Positions 34,401-42,072 are shown, numbered from the stretch's first letter. The stretch: 64,000 nucleotides of DNA from Streptomyces sp. A012304 (GCF_026008495.1 NZ_BQUN01000111.1:154726-218725); one strand, 5' to 3'. Program-made: numbers and translations. Notes: generated by a model not told the origin, from the sequence alone.

Positions 34401-34590
34401 TGAGGTAGGTGCCGGCGGAGTAGGTCTGCCGAGCCGCGCCGGCGGGCTGCTCCGGTGGCGGGGCGGCGGGAGCGGCCTGCGCGGACACGCCGTAGGCGAG
34501 GGTCAGGCCTGAGACGAGCGCCGGGACCAGCAGGGAGGCGACTGCTCTGCGGCCGGAGCCATGGCTTCTGCCTTTTCTGGGCACTTTCAT
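31432..34590 (-). CDS. large secreted S8 subtilisin-like protease
   Basis: 1052 residues. Signal peptide about 1-40; inhibitor I9-type propeptide about 58-155 (YLIQLSGDPVAA to SLVRNE). Catalytic Asp227 (VVDYGID), His301 (DEGHGTHTSTTAAG), oxyanion Asn in SGSAGNDGPS and Ser631 (ASGTSMAAPH). A PA domain insert lies around 430-560. The C-terminal part (about 740-850) is Fn3-like, followed by a beta-rich region with SGSDIDLWVYDEDG-like strands. The ATG at 34590 follows AGGAAG. Expected to act outside the cell; no partner gene is adjacent. Confidence 0.93.
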   Translation of the reverse strand: MKVPRKGRSHGSGRRAVASLLVPALVSGLTLAYGVSAQAAPAAPPPEQPAGAARQTYSAGTYLIQLSGDPVAAQPETAPEPGTRLNTRSEAVRAHVRRLERARDQVLAEVPNVRPLYSYQYVLNGFAAELTESQATKLARTAGVASLVRNEMIRPTGTDEAVGAGSGGATAARAAAPGPRGTSDANGALPAPDTAKFLGLKERGGLYSKFRGGQRNAGAGVIIGVVDYGIDNTNPSLRALPEPRPDAEAIARKWKGACDPGEDRAHRYTCNNKLIGARYFNKSVPELAEDDTPSPLDDEGHGTHTSTTAAGNYGVPASVPGTGISRTRISGIAPAARVAAYKACWKGSGCWTADVAAAIDQAVADGVDVLNISLGTGGDPADLTRPTYTAMFNAAKAGVFVSGSAGNDGPSRVGNNAPWISTAAASTHDLGYRTRVVLGDGTSFTGTGLNASPVPSARFVDAAGAARSGVDAAQAALCRPGTLDPAKVKGAIVLCETNGDGTGARAGKSAQVEAAGGVGMVLYNSRAPLDTRGDVHSVPTVHVDSVAGQAVKAYLDRAGDRATARLDAARAVRQEAPAIAAFSSGGPDVASGGDLLKPDIAAPGVDVVAGAVPGGNGGTFRGPQGIASGTSMAAPHITGLAALLRSLHPDWSPMEVKSALMTTAATKTDEGNAIRRIGADGPATPLDYGAGQVAPNAADDPGLVYDSTSADWTAYLCALGQRPVTGDGSDACATARKIDPSDLNYPTICIGDLAGKQTVTRTVTNVSDTTGVYTATLRAPRGYRATVSPNRLIVPPGRSATYRVTFTRTDADYGKWAFGSVSWGDRDGHRVRSTVALRATRIAVPSQADGTGATGSLTLQAKSGWDGNLTSTLNGLYSGTVRTGTLTGTTTDSFEAPPSPPPASAARTELTVPEGTALARVAIRSSDFLAGSDIDLWVYDEDGNRISSPTGSSDEYLDLTEPGTYEVYVNQFALPEDATSQKYTLHTWLIGPDSRPDRPATVTPAEQRVALGGTADVTVSWRDLPTGRTYLGLVGYDDGTETVGTTLLTVTP

Positions 34591-35049
34591 GCTTCTTCCT
34601 ACTGTGGGGGGTGCTGGGGGAAAGGTGCTGCCTTTCACCGGCGCCATTCGCGGGACTGCATGGCAAAGCGGACTGCATGGCATGGCTGATGCGCAGCGCC
34701 GCTACTGCGACGGCGGCTGGGCAGTTGGATCCGCGGGACCGGGCAGACGAGCCGTCGGCCCAGGAGTGTGGCGTTCCTGGCTGCATTCGGTCGGCAGCCG
34801 GCTCACCAGGTCTTCGGTGCGGCACGGCATTCACTGTGAGGTACGCGGGACGATCCAACGAGCGGGCAGTATTCGTACGACTCAGGTGAGTACAACTGCC
34901 GTTGGTACGTCCGGCAGTAGCAGCCAGAGCGGTCGACCCGTGGCAGCCGCAGCGGTCCACCCGTCGGCGGCGCTGATGTCGTCTTGCGCGACGCGGGTGC
35001 CACAAACGAAAGGCCTCTGCGTGACCGCCTGTTCCAGCCCGGAGCTCAA
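34591..35049. other. intergenic region upstream of the subtilase
   Basis: Contains repeat copy 2 (34788-34992). No convincing gene on either strand. Confidence 0.5.
34788..34992 (+). repeat. diverged ~200-bp direct repeat, copy 2
   Basis: Counterpart of 31169-31353. The hairpin arms ACTGCCG / CGGCAGT are perfect here. It sits about 200 bp upstream of the subtilase start. Confidence 0.65.
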
Positions 35050-35080
35050 AAAAACAAGGTGCGCGGCATGAACCGCGCAC
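35050..35080 (-). terminator. rho-independent terminator
   Basis: On the minus strand GTGCGCGG / CCGCGCAC with a 6-nt loop is followed by CTTGTTTTTTT. It ends transcription coming from the kinase remnant and hydrolase genes to its right. Confidence 0.8.
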
Positions 35081-35157
35081 GCGACGGCGTCCGCCCCGGC
35101 CATGCCCCCTCTTCCCGCACCCCCAGCCCGCGTCACGTCAATCAGGCCGCCGACACG

Positions 35158-35453
35158 TCACGCCCTGGCCGGCCAAGCCGTCGGCAGCACCGCCGTGACC
35201 TCCCAGCCCTGGCCGGTGGGACGGGGGCCGGTGCGCAGTTCGCCGCCGAGGGCGGTGACGCGTTCGGTGAGGCCGACGAGACCGAAGCCGCCGCCCCGCG
35301 CGGCCTGCGGGATCCGGGTGCCACCGCAGCCGTCGTCGTCGCACGGTCACCGTCAGGGCGCGGCCGTCGTGGACCAGGTCCACGGTGACCTCGTCGGCGT
35401 CGGCGTCGGCGGCGTGGCGGCGGACGTTGGTCAGGGCCTCCTGGTGGGCGCGG
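35158..35453 (-). pseudogene. frameshifted C-terminal remnant of a NarL-type histidine kinase
   Basis: The minus strand begins HQEALTNVRRHAADADADEV then TVDLVHDGRALTVTV, shifts frame by one base in GTGCGACGACGACGGC, and continues DDGCGGTRIPQAARGGGFGL then VGLTERVTALGGELRTGP to TGA at 35158. This is the ATPase half of a kinase very like that at 6275. Everything before the N-box is missing; the hydrolase stop codon lies directly in front. Confidence 0.85.
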
Positions 35454-36527
35454 TCAGGCCAGTTGGTCGCGGAGCCACTGCAGGCTCCAGGGGACGATCT
35501 CCTGGGCCTTCTGCATGGCGCAGTGGGTGGCGTTCGGCACGAGCCGGACGACGGTGTTCGGGCGGGACTCGAGGGGCCTGGAGTCGTCGGCCGGGACGTG
35601 CTGGTCCTGGTCTCCGTTGACGTACAGCAGCGGCACGGGGTCGCTGCCCCAGTCGTCCAGGAGCCCCTGCGTACGCAGCGAGAAGGCGGCCATGGCGGCC
35701 TGGAGTTCGGCGAGGCTCGGCTCGGCGTCCAGCCGCAGGGAGTTGCCGAAGATGCCGGGCATGCCATAGCGGAGCCGGGCGGCGGCCTCGGGGGAGAAGG
35801 CGGTGTCGATGAGCCCGCCGATGCTCACTGCGGCGTCGACCATCCGGCGCAGGGCCAGCTTGATCGTCCAGTGCCCGCCGAAGCTGAAGCCGACGGTGCC
35901 CACCTTGCGTGCCTCGGGAAAGCGGCGGCGCAGCCAGTCGAGGACATCGCCCACGTACAGCTCTCCGTCGGGTCCGCTCGCGACCGGCGATTCCCCGGTC
36001 CCGGCCATGTCGACGGTGGCCACCCGCGCGCCGACCAGACGAGCCGTCGCGAGCGCGGTGGCATGCACCTCGACCTTCCAGGTGTCCACGCCGCTGAAGA
36101 CCAGCACGATCGGGGCGTCCGCAGGAAGGTTCTCGGGGACGTAGAGGTGAGTCGGCACCTGCACGGTCTCCCCGCGGAAGTCCACATCGATCACGTGGCG
36201 CTCGAAGGGCACCTCGAAGCTCGACGAGGCCTCCAAGAAGGTGCGCAGGTGGTTCTCGTAAGCCCGGGCGTGCGCCGCGTTGCCGCCCAGGATCGGGAAC
36301 TTGGCGATCCCGTACAGGTGGCTGGCCTTCAGCAGATCACCGTCCTTCTCGGCCTGCTCGGCAAGGATCGACCACTCGTGCGCCCAGCCCCCGGGGCCCT
36401 CGGCCCACAGGTCGCTGATGCGACGGGACATCTCCTCCAGGACAGCGTCCTCGGTACCCCTGAACCGCCACTGGGGCGCGCGCTCCTCGATGAGTTCGGC
36501 GGGGTCTACGGCGAAGGTGAACGGCAT
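35454..36527 (-). CDS. alpha/beta hydrolase (FrsA/DUF1100-like)
   Basis: 357 residues. An N-terminal helical cap (1-130) precedes a hydrolase core: PIVLVFSGVDTWKVEVHATA, VATVDMAGTGES, nucleophile elbow GFSFGGHW, PLLYVNGDQDQHVPADDSRP and late His in PNATHCAMQ. This arrangement resembles the FrsA-type and 2,6-dihydroxypseudooxynicotine-hydrolase-type families. The ATG at 36527 follows GGAGGG. It is divergent from a TetR gene with TGCATGCATGCACTAG sites between. Its stop abuts the kinase remnant. Confidence 0.85.
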   Translation of the reverse strand: MPFTFAVDPAELIEERAPQWRFRGTEDAVLEEMSRRISDLWAEGPGGWAHEWSILAEQAEKDGDLLKASHLYGIAKFPILGGNAAHARAYENHLRTFLEASSSFEVPFERHVIDVDFRGETVQVPTHLYVPENLPADAPIVLVFSGVDTWKVEVHATALATARLVGARVATVDMAGTGESPVASGPDGELYVGDVLDWLRRRFPEARKVGTVGFSFGGHWTIKLALRRMVDAAVSIGGLIDTAFSPEAAARLRYGMPGIFGNSLRLDAEPSLAELQAAMAAFSLRTQGLLDDWGSDPVPLLYVNGDQDQHVPADDSRPLESRPNTVVRLVPNATHCAMQKAQEIVPWSLQWLRDQLA

Positions 36528-36592
36528 GGTGCGGCCCTCCAGAAGGTGAGACGGCGGGACAGTGAGTCCCCACAGGCCCAAGTGTGCATCAT

Positions 36593-36619
36593 GATGCATG
36601 CATGCACTAGTGATGCATC
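36593..36619. promoter_or_regulatory. TetR operator region between hydrolase and TetR genes
   Basis: GATGCAT and ATGCATC arms around GCATGCACTAGTG. It includes the 16-mer TGCATGCATGCACTAG (36595-36610), which recurs in the perfect 20-bp palindrome at 37458. Confidence 0.65.
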
Positions 36620-36681
36620 TATAGAATGGTCTCGGTGGCAATCGAGCACACCGACCGTGACTTCCAGGCGAGGGAACACAC

Positions 36682-37353
36682 GTGACCCGTTCACCCGCGG
36701 CAGCCAAGAGCCCTGCAGGCCCGACCGAGCAGCCGATGGGCCGCAGGGAGCGGCAGCGGCAGAGGATCCGCTCCGCGATCCTGGATGCCGCCCTGGAGTT
36801 GTTCGCCGAACAGGGCTACGCCGCGACGACCATCGACCAGATCGCGGAGCGTGCCGACCTTGCCCGCCGAACCGTCTTCAATCACTTCCCCCGCAAGCGC
36901 GACATGCTGGATGCCTGGAGGGTCGAGCGCCGGGATCTCGTGGCCGCCCGGCTGGGTGGTGGCGGCGTCCGCCGAGCCCCCGCCCGCCGCCAGCTCGAAC
37001 TCCAGATGGAGGTCCTGGCCAAGGTGAACGAGGAGAACCCCAGGATGGCCCGTGTCCTCTCGCTGGGCTGGCTGAGCGAGCTGGGGACTCTCGAGAGTCC
37101 CTTCCCGGTCTTCGAATCGTTCCGCGACAGCGTCCGCCTCGGCCAGGAGAACGGTGACTTCCGTCCCTCCGTGACCCCGGAAACCGTCGCGGAAATCCTC
37201 AGTGCGGTTTACACCGAAACCCTCCACCGCTGGCTTCAGGCGCATCAGCACACCGACCAGCCGTTCCCTCTCGGCCCGGCCCTTCGGGCAAAACTCGCCC
37301 TCCTTCTTGACGGCCTCGCGGTGCCGTCAGGCCTGACGGCACCCCAGGCCTGA
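36682..37353 (+). CDS. TetR-family regulator
   Basis: 223 residues from GTG at 36682 (GAGGGA upstream); an internal ATG at MGRRERQ is possible. HTH: AILDAALELFAEQGYAATTI then DQIAERADLARRTVFNHFPR. Operator-like sequence lies on both sides: 36593-36619 facing the hydrolase, and the perfect palindrome at 37458-37477 before the aldo/keto reductase. It therefore probably controls both enzymes and itself. Confidence 0.9.
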   Translation: MTRSPAAAKSPAGPTEQPMGRRERQRQRIRSAILDAALELFAEQGYAATTIDQIAERADLARRTVFNHFPRKRDMLDAWRVERRDLVAARLGGGGVRRAPARRQLELQMEVLAKVNEENPRMARVLSLGWLSELGTLESPFPVFESFRDSVRLGQENGDFRPSVTPETVAEILSAVYTETLHRWLQAHQHTDQPFPLGPALRAKLALLLDGLAVPSGLTAPQA

Positions 37354-37457
37354 CGGCCTCTCGGGCCGACGACACGCCACATCCGCTTCCACTCGCGGCC
37401 GGATGCCGACCGGGTCGCTCGCCCGCACGGCCAAGGCCGGGCAAAAAACGTGCACTG

Positions 37458-37477
37458 CTAGTGCATGCATGCACTAG
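37458..37477. promoter_or_regulatory. perfect 20-bp palindrome before the aldo/keto reductase
   Basis: CTAGTGCATGCATGCACTAG, fully self-complementary, 181 bp upstream of the AKR start. It shares 16 bp with the site upstream of the TetR gene. Confidence 0.75.
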
Positions 37478-37658
37478 CGGCGCTATAAATGATCCAGGAT
37501 CACCGGCACGACTGGCCGACAAGCGCCCGCTGATCCATCCCTCCACATCTGCAACGCCCATTCGCTCTGCCTCCGTCAAGTCAGGGCAGGACCCGGCGTT
37601 TTCCGGCAAACATGAGCACTTCACTTCGCAACCAGTTCAGCCTTGAGAGGACCCGCGC

Positions 37659-38540
37659 GTGATCACGAACACGAACGGAACCGCCGTCCGTCCCGCAGCC
37701 GAAAGCGGTGTCTTCCGGATTGGCGGCGACCTGCCGGTCAACCGCCTCGGCTTCGGCACCATGCGCCTGACCGGCCCCGGAGTCTGGGGGGAGCCTGCCG
37801 ACCGTGCCGAGGCCGTGCGCGTGCTGCGCCGTGCGGTCGAGCTGGGCGTCACCTTCATCGACACCGCCGACTCCTACGGCCCGTTCACCGCCGAGCAGCT
37901 CATCCGCGAGGCACTGCACCCATACGCGGACGACCTGGTCATCGCCACCAAGGGCGGCCTGACCCGGCAGGGCCCCGGCGCGTGGCTGCCGGTGAGCCGC
38001 CCGGAGTACCTGCGCCAGCAGGTCGAACTGAGCCTGCGTCACCTCGGCCTGGAGCGGATCGACCTCTACCAGCTGCACCGGATCGACCCGCAGGTGCCAC
38101 TCGCCGACCAGCTCGGCGCGCTGGCCGAGCTGCGGGACGCCGGCAAGATCCGGCACATCGGCCTGTCGGAGGTCTCCGTGGCCGAACTCGAGGAGGCCCG
38201 GGCGATCACCGAGATCGTGTCGGTGCAGAACATGTACAACCTCGCCGAGCGCAGGTCCGAGGACGTGCTGACATACGCGGAGGCGAACGGCATCGGGTTC
38301 ATCCCGTGGTTCCCCATCGCCACCGGACAGCTGGCCAGGCCGGGCGGCCCCCTCGACGCCGTTGCCAAGGAGTACGAGGCGACGCCGTCCCAGCTCGCGC
38401 TGGCCTGGCTGCTGCGCCGCTCGCCGGTGCTGCTGCCGATCCCCGGCACGTCCTCGGTGGCCCACGTGGAGGAGAACATCGGCGCCGCTCGGATCCGGCT
38501 CTCCGACAGCGCCTATCAGTCCCTCGTCAACGCCGTCTGA
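37659..38540 (+). CDS. aldo/keto reductase
   Basis: 293 residues. The catalytic tetrad is visible: Asp and Tyr in FIDTADSYGPF, Lys in VIATKGGL, His in LYQLHRIDPQVP. NADPH site motifs are SVQNMYNLAERR, GIGFIPWFPIATGQLA and LLPIPGTSSVAHVEENIGAA. The GTG at 37659 follows GAGAGG. A TetR operator palindrome stands upstream. The substrate is unknown; with the divergent hydrolase it may form an inducible detoxification pair (inference). Confidence 0.92.
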   Translation: MITNTNGTAVRPAAESGVFRIGGDLPVNRLGFGTMRLTGPGVWGEPADRAEAVRVLRRAVELGVTFIDTADSYGPFTAEQLIREALHPYADDLVIATKGGLTRQGPGAWLPVSRPEYLRQQVELSLRHLGLERIDLYQLHRIDPQVPLADQLGALAELRDAGKIRHIGLSEVSVAELEEARAITEIVSVQNMYNLAERRSEDVLTYAEANGIGFIPWFPIATGQLARPGGPLDAVAKEYEATPSQLALAWLLRRSPVLLPIPGTSSVAHVEENIGAARIRLSDSAYQSLVNAV

Positions 38541-38839
38541 GCCTGTCGGGCGCAGTCACGGTCTTGCCGTGTCGGCCACCACCCGGTCGACGGCTCCGGC
38601 GTTGCGGTGCTGTCCGCTGGGTGAGGATCTCCTGGACGTGCCCGGCGCGGTGCGCGGTCGTCGACCGGTACCCATCCGAAGGGCGGGCGCACGTCCTCGA
38701 TCCGGGCGGACGATGCCGGCCTGCCCTGTGCGCGGTCGGTGCCGGAGCGTGCGCTGTAGAAGAACCCGCTCGGTGACTGGGCAGGTGACTGGTTACCCGG
38801 GCCCATCCTGCGCTGAGGGGCTGCGCGTCCGGGCGGAAC

Positions 38840-39277
38840 TCACTCGTTGGCGTCGCGGAGCGTGCGCAGGATGCGCTCCAGGTGGCGGCGGTCCTCGGAC
38901 GAGAGCGGTCCGGTGACGTGGCTGCGCAGGTGGCGGACGTGGGCGGTCAGGGCGCGGTCGAGCGCCTCGGCGCCCTTGTCGGTCAGCGCGGCGAGTGCGG
39001 CTCGGCGGTCGGCGGGGTCGGGGTCGCGGCGGATCAGCCCCTCCTTCGCCATGCGGTCGGCGAGCCGCGTGAAGCCGCCCGAGCTGAAGGACACGGCCTC
39101 GGCCAGGTCCGTCATGCGCAGCCGGTGCCCGGGCGTGCGGCCCAGCCGCAGCAGCACCTCGAACCAGGTGTCCGGAACTCCCAGATCGCGGTGTACGAGG
39201 GGCTTGAGGCGAGCGGACGCTTCCACGAACAGTCCGTAGAGCGTCACGTCGTCGTCATTCAGCAGTTGCTCGTTCAC
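38840..39277 (-). CDS. MarR-family regulator
   Basis: 145 residues. Winged helix: WFEVLLRLGRTPGHRLRMTD then LAEAVSFSSGGFTRLADRMA and KEGLIRRDPDPADRRAALAA. The GTG at 39277 has no strong ribosome site. It is divergent from the barrel-protein/NAD-binding gene pair; a palindrome CGGCAG-ACA-CTGCCG in the shared region (39305-39319) is the likely operator. Confidence 0.9.
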   Translation of the reverse strand: MNEQLLNDDDVTLYGLFVEASARLKPLVHRDLGVPDTWFEVLLRLGRTPGHRLRMTDLAEAVSFSSGGFTRLADRMAKEGLIRRDPDPADRRAALAALTDKGAEALDRALTAHVRHLRSHVTGPLSSEDRRHLERILRTLRDANE

Positions 39278-39304
39278 CCCACGAGGATGCCAGAAAGCCA
39301 AGAG

Positions 39305-39319
39305 CGGCAGACACTGCCG
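39305..39319. promoter_or_regulatory. MarR operator candidate
   Basis: CGGCAGACACTGCCG, perfect 6-3-6 palindrome. A second wider pair, CTGCCG / CGGCAG at about 39329 and 39355, surrounds a TATATT promoter-like stretch. Confidence 0.6.
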
Positions 39320-39394
39320 TTGCAATCTCTGCCGAGGAAGATATATTGCCTGCATCGGCAGATACTTTTCCCGCCCCCAGAGTGGAGCCCGATC

Positions 39395-39898
39395 ATGCGC
39401 AAGCGCACCCTCCCCGCCTTCGGTGTCGCCGCCGCCACGGCCGGCGCCCTCACCCTCGGCCTGTCCCTGGCGCCCGCTTCGGCGGACGCCGCCCCCGCCT
39501 CGCACGGGCACCGCACGATCACCATCGAGGCCGTCGAGAAGGGCACCGCGGTCAACATGGTCGACGTCGCCCCCGCCGACTCCGCCCTCGGCGACCAGTT
39601 GATCGGGACCGGCGACCTCATCGGCCGCGACGGCCGCAAGCTGGGCACCAGCAGCTTCGTGGGCGTCTCCACCGACGCCAAGCCGCGCACCGCCGAGCTG
39701 CTGACCTTCGTCTACGAGCTGCCCGGCGGCAAGATCACCAGCGCCGGCACGGCGAAGCTCTCCGCCTCCGGACCCGTCTTCGACGAGCGGTTCGCCATCA
39801 CGGGCGGCACCGGCACGTACCAGAACGCCTCCGGAGAGGTGCGCGTCCTGCAGGAGACGGTGGAGCGGGCGAAGGTCACCTTCGAGATCCAGCGCTGA
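39395..39898 (+). CDS. secreted allene-oxide-cyclase-like barrel protein
   Basis: 167 residues. Signal peptide MRKRTLPAFGVAAATAGALT to ADA. The mature domain is beta-rich: LGDQLIGTGDLIGRDGRKLG, ELLTFVYELPGGKITSAGTA, and FAITGGTGTYQNASGEVRV. The last motif is the hallmark of the dirigent/allene oxide cyclase barrel family. It is followed 41 bp later by the NAD-binding gene and divergent from MarR. The role in bacteria is unknown; possibly a binding barrel for a small lipophilic molecule. Confidence 0.82.
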   Translation: MRKRTLPAFGVAAATAGALTLGLSLAPASADAAPASHGHRTITIEAVEKGTAVNMVDVAPADSALGDQLIGTGDLIGRDGRKLGTSSFVGVSTDAKPRTAELLTFVYELPGGKITSAGTAKLSASGPVFDERFAITGGTGTYQNASGEVRVLQETVERAKVTFEIQR

Positions 39899-39939
39899 CC
39901 ACACCCACGCATACGAAACGAGCACGAACGGAGTCACCT

Positions 39940-40593
39940 GTGAAGATCCTCCTGATCGGCGCCACCGGCATGATCGGCTCCCGCATCACGGCAGAAGCGC
40001 TCGGCCGCGGCCACGAGGTCACCGCCGCCACCCGCTCGGGCCGTGCGGACGCGCTGCCGGAGCACCAGGCGCTGAACGTCCTCGCCCTGGACGCCGCCGC
40101 GCCGGGCAAGGTCGCCCAGGCCGCTGCCGGACACGACGCCGTCATCTCCGCCGTGTCCCCGCCCCGCGACGGCTCCGACCCGGCCGCCCCGCTGCTGGCG
40201 ACGTACAAGTCCCTGGTCGAGGGGCTGCGCACCGCGGGCGTACACCGCCTGCTGGTGGTCGGAGGGGCGGGCAGTCTGAAGACCGCCTCCGGTCAGGACC
40301 GGGTCGACACCCCGGACTTCCCCGCGATGTACAAGGCCGAGTCCCTCGCCCAGCGTGAGGTGCTGCGCCTGCTGCGCGCCGAAGTGGGCGACGACCTGGA
40401 CTGGACGTATGTCTCCCCGGCCGACGAGATCGCGCCCGGCGAGCGCACCGGCACCTTCCGCCTCGGCGGCGACGACCTGCTGATCGCGGAGGACGGCACC
40501 AGCTTCATCAGCGCCGAGGACTACGCGGTCGCCCTGGTCGACGAGGCCGAGAAGAGCACGGCGATCCGCCGCCGCATCACCGTCGCGTACTGA
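39940..40593 (+). CDS. NAD(P)H-binding atypical SDR (NmrA-like)
   Basis: 217 residues. Starts MKILLIGATGMIGSRITAEA with the GATGxIG dinucleotide loop; VISAVSPPRDG, GVHRLLVVGGAGSL and DWTYVSPADEIAPGERTG match small SDRs that lack the classic Tyr/Lys pair. The GTG at 39940 follows GGAG. It is the second gene of a MarR-controlled pair. A hairpin at 40593 ends the unit. Confidence 0.88.
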   Translation: MKILLIGATGMIGSRITAEALGRGHEVTAATRSGRADALPEHQALNVLALDAAAPGKVAQAAAGHDAVISAVSPPRDGSDPAAPLLATYKSLVEGLRTAGVHRLLVVGGAGSLKTASGQDRVDTPDFPAMYKAESLAQREVLRLLRAEVGDDLDWTYVSPADEIAPGERTGTFRLGGDDLLIAEDGTSFISAEDYAVALVDEAEKSTAIRRRITVAY

Positions 40594-40617
40594 CGGACGT
40601 CGCTCGAGGGCGTCCGT
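40593..40617 (+). terminator. hairpin after the MarR-controlled pair
   Basis: ACGGACG / CGTCCGT with an 11-nt loop and a short TTTC after it, overlapping the stop codon region. Confidence 0.55.
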
Positions 40618-40926
40618 TTCGGCATCAGGCCGGCCGGCGGTGCCAAGGCGACGCGAGCAAGGCCGATGTGAAGCGCCCGCCGCTCTCGCTCGGCCGGGTC
40701 CCCCGCGCGGCAGGCCATTCAGGCCTGGTTCTCACGGCGGCGGCTCGGTACGAGGCAGCATCCGGCGGAATCGCCCGGCAGGTGTGGGCCAAGGTGTGTG
40801 CCCAGGCGCTGCTGGATCAGGCCGGCCACGCAGGACGTGACATCGTCGGCATCCGACGACAAGATCCGGGCCTTCCCGCGTTCCGGCAAGGTGAGCACCC
40901 AAGGCCGCACGAGGCATGATCGGTGG
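40618..40926. other. intergenic region, no gene seen
   Basis: About 310 bp without a convincing gene, upstream of the second MarR gene. Confidence 0.45.
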
Positions 40927-41457
40927 ATGCATGGTGTGGAGGACCAGTCGGGTGGGGGGAACGTGGAAGAGCCGTCGGAGATCTCGTCGCCCAAGGAGGC
41001 CGCGGACAATGCGCTGGTGCTGGCGTTCGGGCGGTTGCAGGGGGCGGCGAACCGGCTGGAGTACATCCTCGGGCGGTCGCTGGAGCTGGAGTGCGGCATC
41101 AGCCATCTGATGTTCGAGGTGCTGCTCATCCTCGGGCGGGCGGGCGATCCCGGGTTGTCGATGCGGGCCATCGCCCAGGAACAGGTGCTGACCACAGGCG
41201 GGGCGACGCGCCTGGTGGACCGTATTGAGGCGGCCGGGCTGGTGGAGCGCGCCGAGGATCCCGGTGACAGGCGCGGGCGGCTGGTACGGCTGACCCGGTT
41301 GGGGGAGGAGACCACTGTGCGGGCCTCCCGGGTGCACGTGCAGAACATCCGGCGCTACTTCCTGGCGCCGCTGCCGCCCGAGGATCGGGAGCGGTTCGCC
41401 GAGGACCTGCGGATCCTGAGCCATTCCGCACGGGACGTGCTGCCCCGCCTGCCCTGA
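40927..41457 (+). CDS. MarR-family regulator
   Basis: 176 residues. Winged-helix core: HLMFEVLLILGRAGDPGLSM then RAIAQEQVLTTGGATRLVDR and VERAEDPGDRRGRLVRLTRL. The ATG at 40927 is chosen over a GTG at 40963 because the purine run before the latter is too close. No enzyme gene is adjacent, so the target is probably elsewhere or was lost with the island edge. Confidence 0.88.
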   Translation: MHGVEDQSGGGNVEEPSEISSPKEAADNALVLAFGRLQGAANRLEYILGRSLELECGISHLMFEVLLILGRAGDPGLSMRAIAQEQVLTTGGATRLVDRIEAAGLVERAEDPGDRRGRLVRLTRLGEETTVRASRVHVQNIRRYFLAPLPPEDRERFAEDLRILSHSARDVLPRLP

Positions 41458-41513
41458 ACGGCCCCTCCGGGCTGCGGCCGTGCGGCTTCACTGATGCACT
41501 GACGGCGGGTTTG

Positions 41514-41537
41514 TCGATGTGACCGGCGTCACATCGA
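41514..41537. promoter_or_regulatory. Crp-like palindrome
   Basis: Arms TCGATGTGAC / GTCACATCGA separated by 4 bp; the centre fits the TGTGA-N6-TCACA pattern of Crp/Fnr-type regulators. Confidence 0.6.
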
Positions 41538-41840
41538 CGAGGACGCCTACTGTGGTTGGTCGCACGGGTTCTCCGGAACTCTGCGCGAGGCCGTCTCCCG
41601 TCATCCCGCGCTACCGGTCGAGGTGGTTTCCGGTGGTCTGTTCACCGGGCCACGCCGGGTGCCGATCCGCGAGTTCGTAAGGAGCATCATGCGACCTGAT
41701 CCAGTGAGCGCCGGGGGACGAGTGCAGGCGGCGACCACTCCGGGCCCGTTGCGGAGCCGATGGGCACGGCGATGGCCTCGACGAGCACCACGCCCAATTA
41801 CGCCTTTGCGTATGCGAGTACGTGCGGATTCGCGCGCGTT

Positions 41841-41854
41841 GTGACGCGGGTCAC
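41841..41854. promoter_or_regulatory. second Crp-like palindrome
   Basis: GTGACGCGGGTCAC, 5-bp arms around 4 bp, similar to the stronger site at 41514. Confidence 0.4.
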
Positions 41855-41945
41855 GGAAAGTGGGTCTCGCCATTTGGGACACGCTGGCGCTTCGTCTTGA
41901 AATCCACGTCCGAGAGGCCGCCTGGCAGCCATTTCATCTGCACTT

Positions 41946-41966
41946 AGGGCACGCGGAGGGCACGCC
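41946..41966. repeat. tandem GGGCACG pair, 11-bp period (right att side)
   Basis: AGGGCACGCGG then AGGGCACGCC, lying on the island side of the intact tRNA. See the pairs at 12868 and 21134. Confidence 0.5.
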
Positions 41967-41993
41967 ACCCCCGAATTGGCCTAGACAACCAAT

Positions 41994-42020
41994 AAACCCC
42001 AGGCCACTGACCTGGGGTTT
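41994..42020 (-). terminator. tRNA-Gly terminator
   Basis: AAACCCCAGG / CCTGGGGTTT hairpin with a 7-nt loop directly after the tRNA (minus strand), followed by ATTGGTTG. Copied at 12681-12707. Confidence 0.82.
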
Positions 42021-42025
42021 CAATC

Positions 42026-42072
42026 TGGAGCGGGTGACGAGAATCGAACTCGCGCTCTCAGCTTGGGAAGCT
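42026..42072 (-). other. right att-like site within tRNA-Gly(TCC)
   Basis: 47 bp identical to 12713-12759; the tRNA stays intact because the copied piece restores its 3' end. Confidence 0.78.

Larger units (their letters stand above)
41458..41945. other. intergenic region with two Crp-like palindromes
   Basis: No secure gene. An AAGGAG site precedes an ATG at 41689 that opens a 51-codon arginine-rich frame of doubtful value; it may be a truncated start. Two TGTGA/TCACA-type palindromes bracket it. Confidence 0.5.

Noticed and set aside
41689..41844. 51-codon frame after a good AAGGAG site.
   Set aside because: The peptide is Arg/Pro-rich and unlike a protein after the first dozen residues; mentioned only as a possible truncated start.
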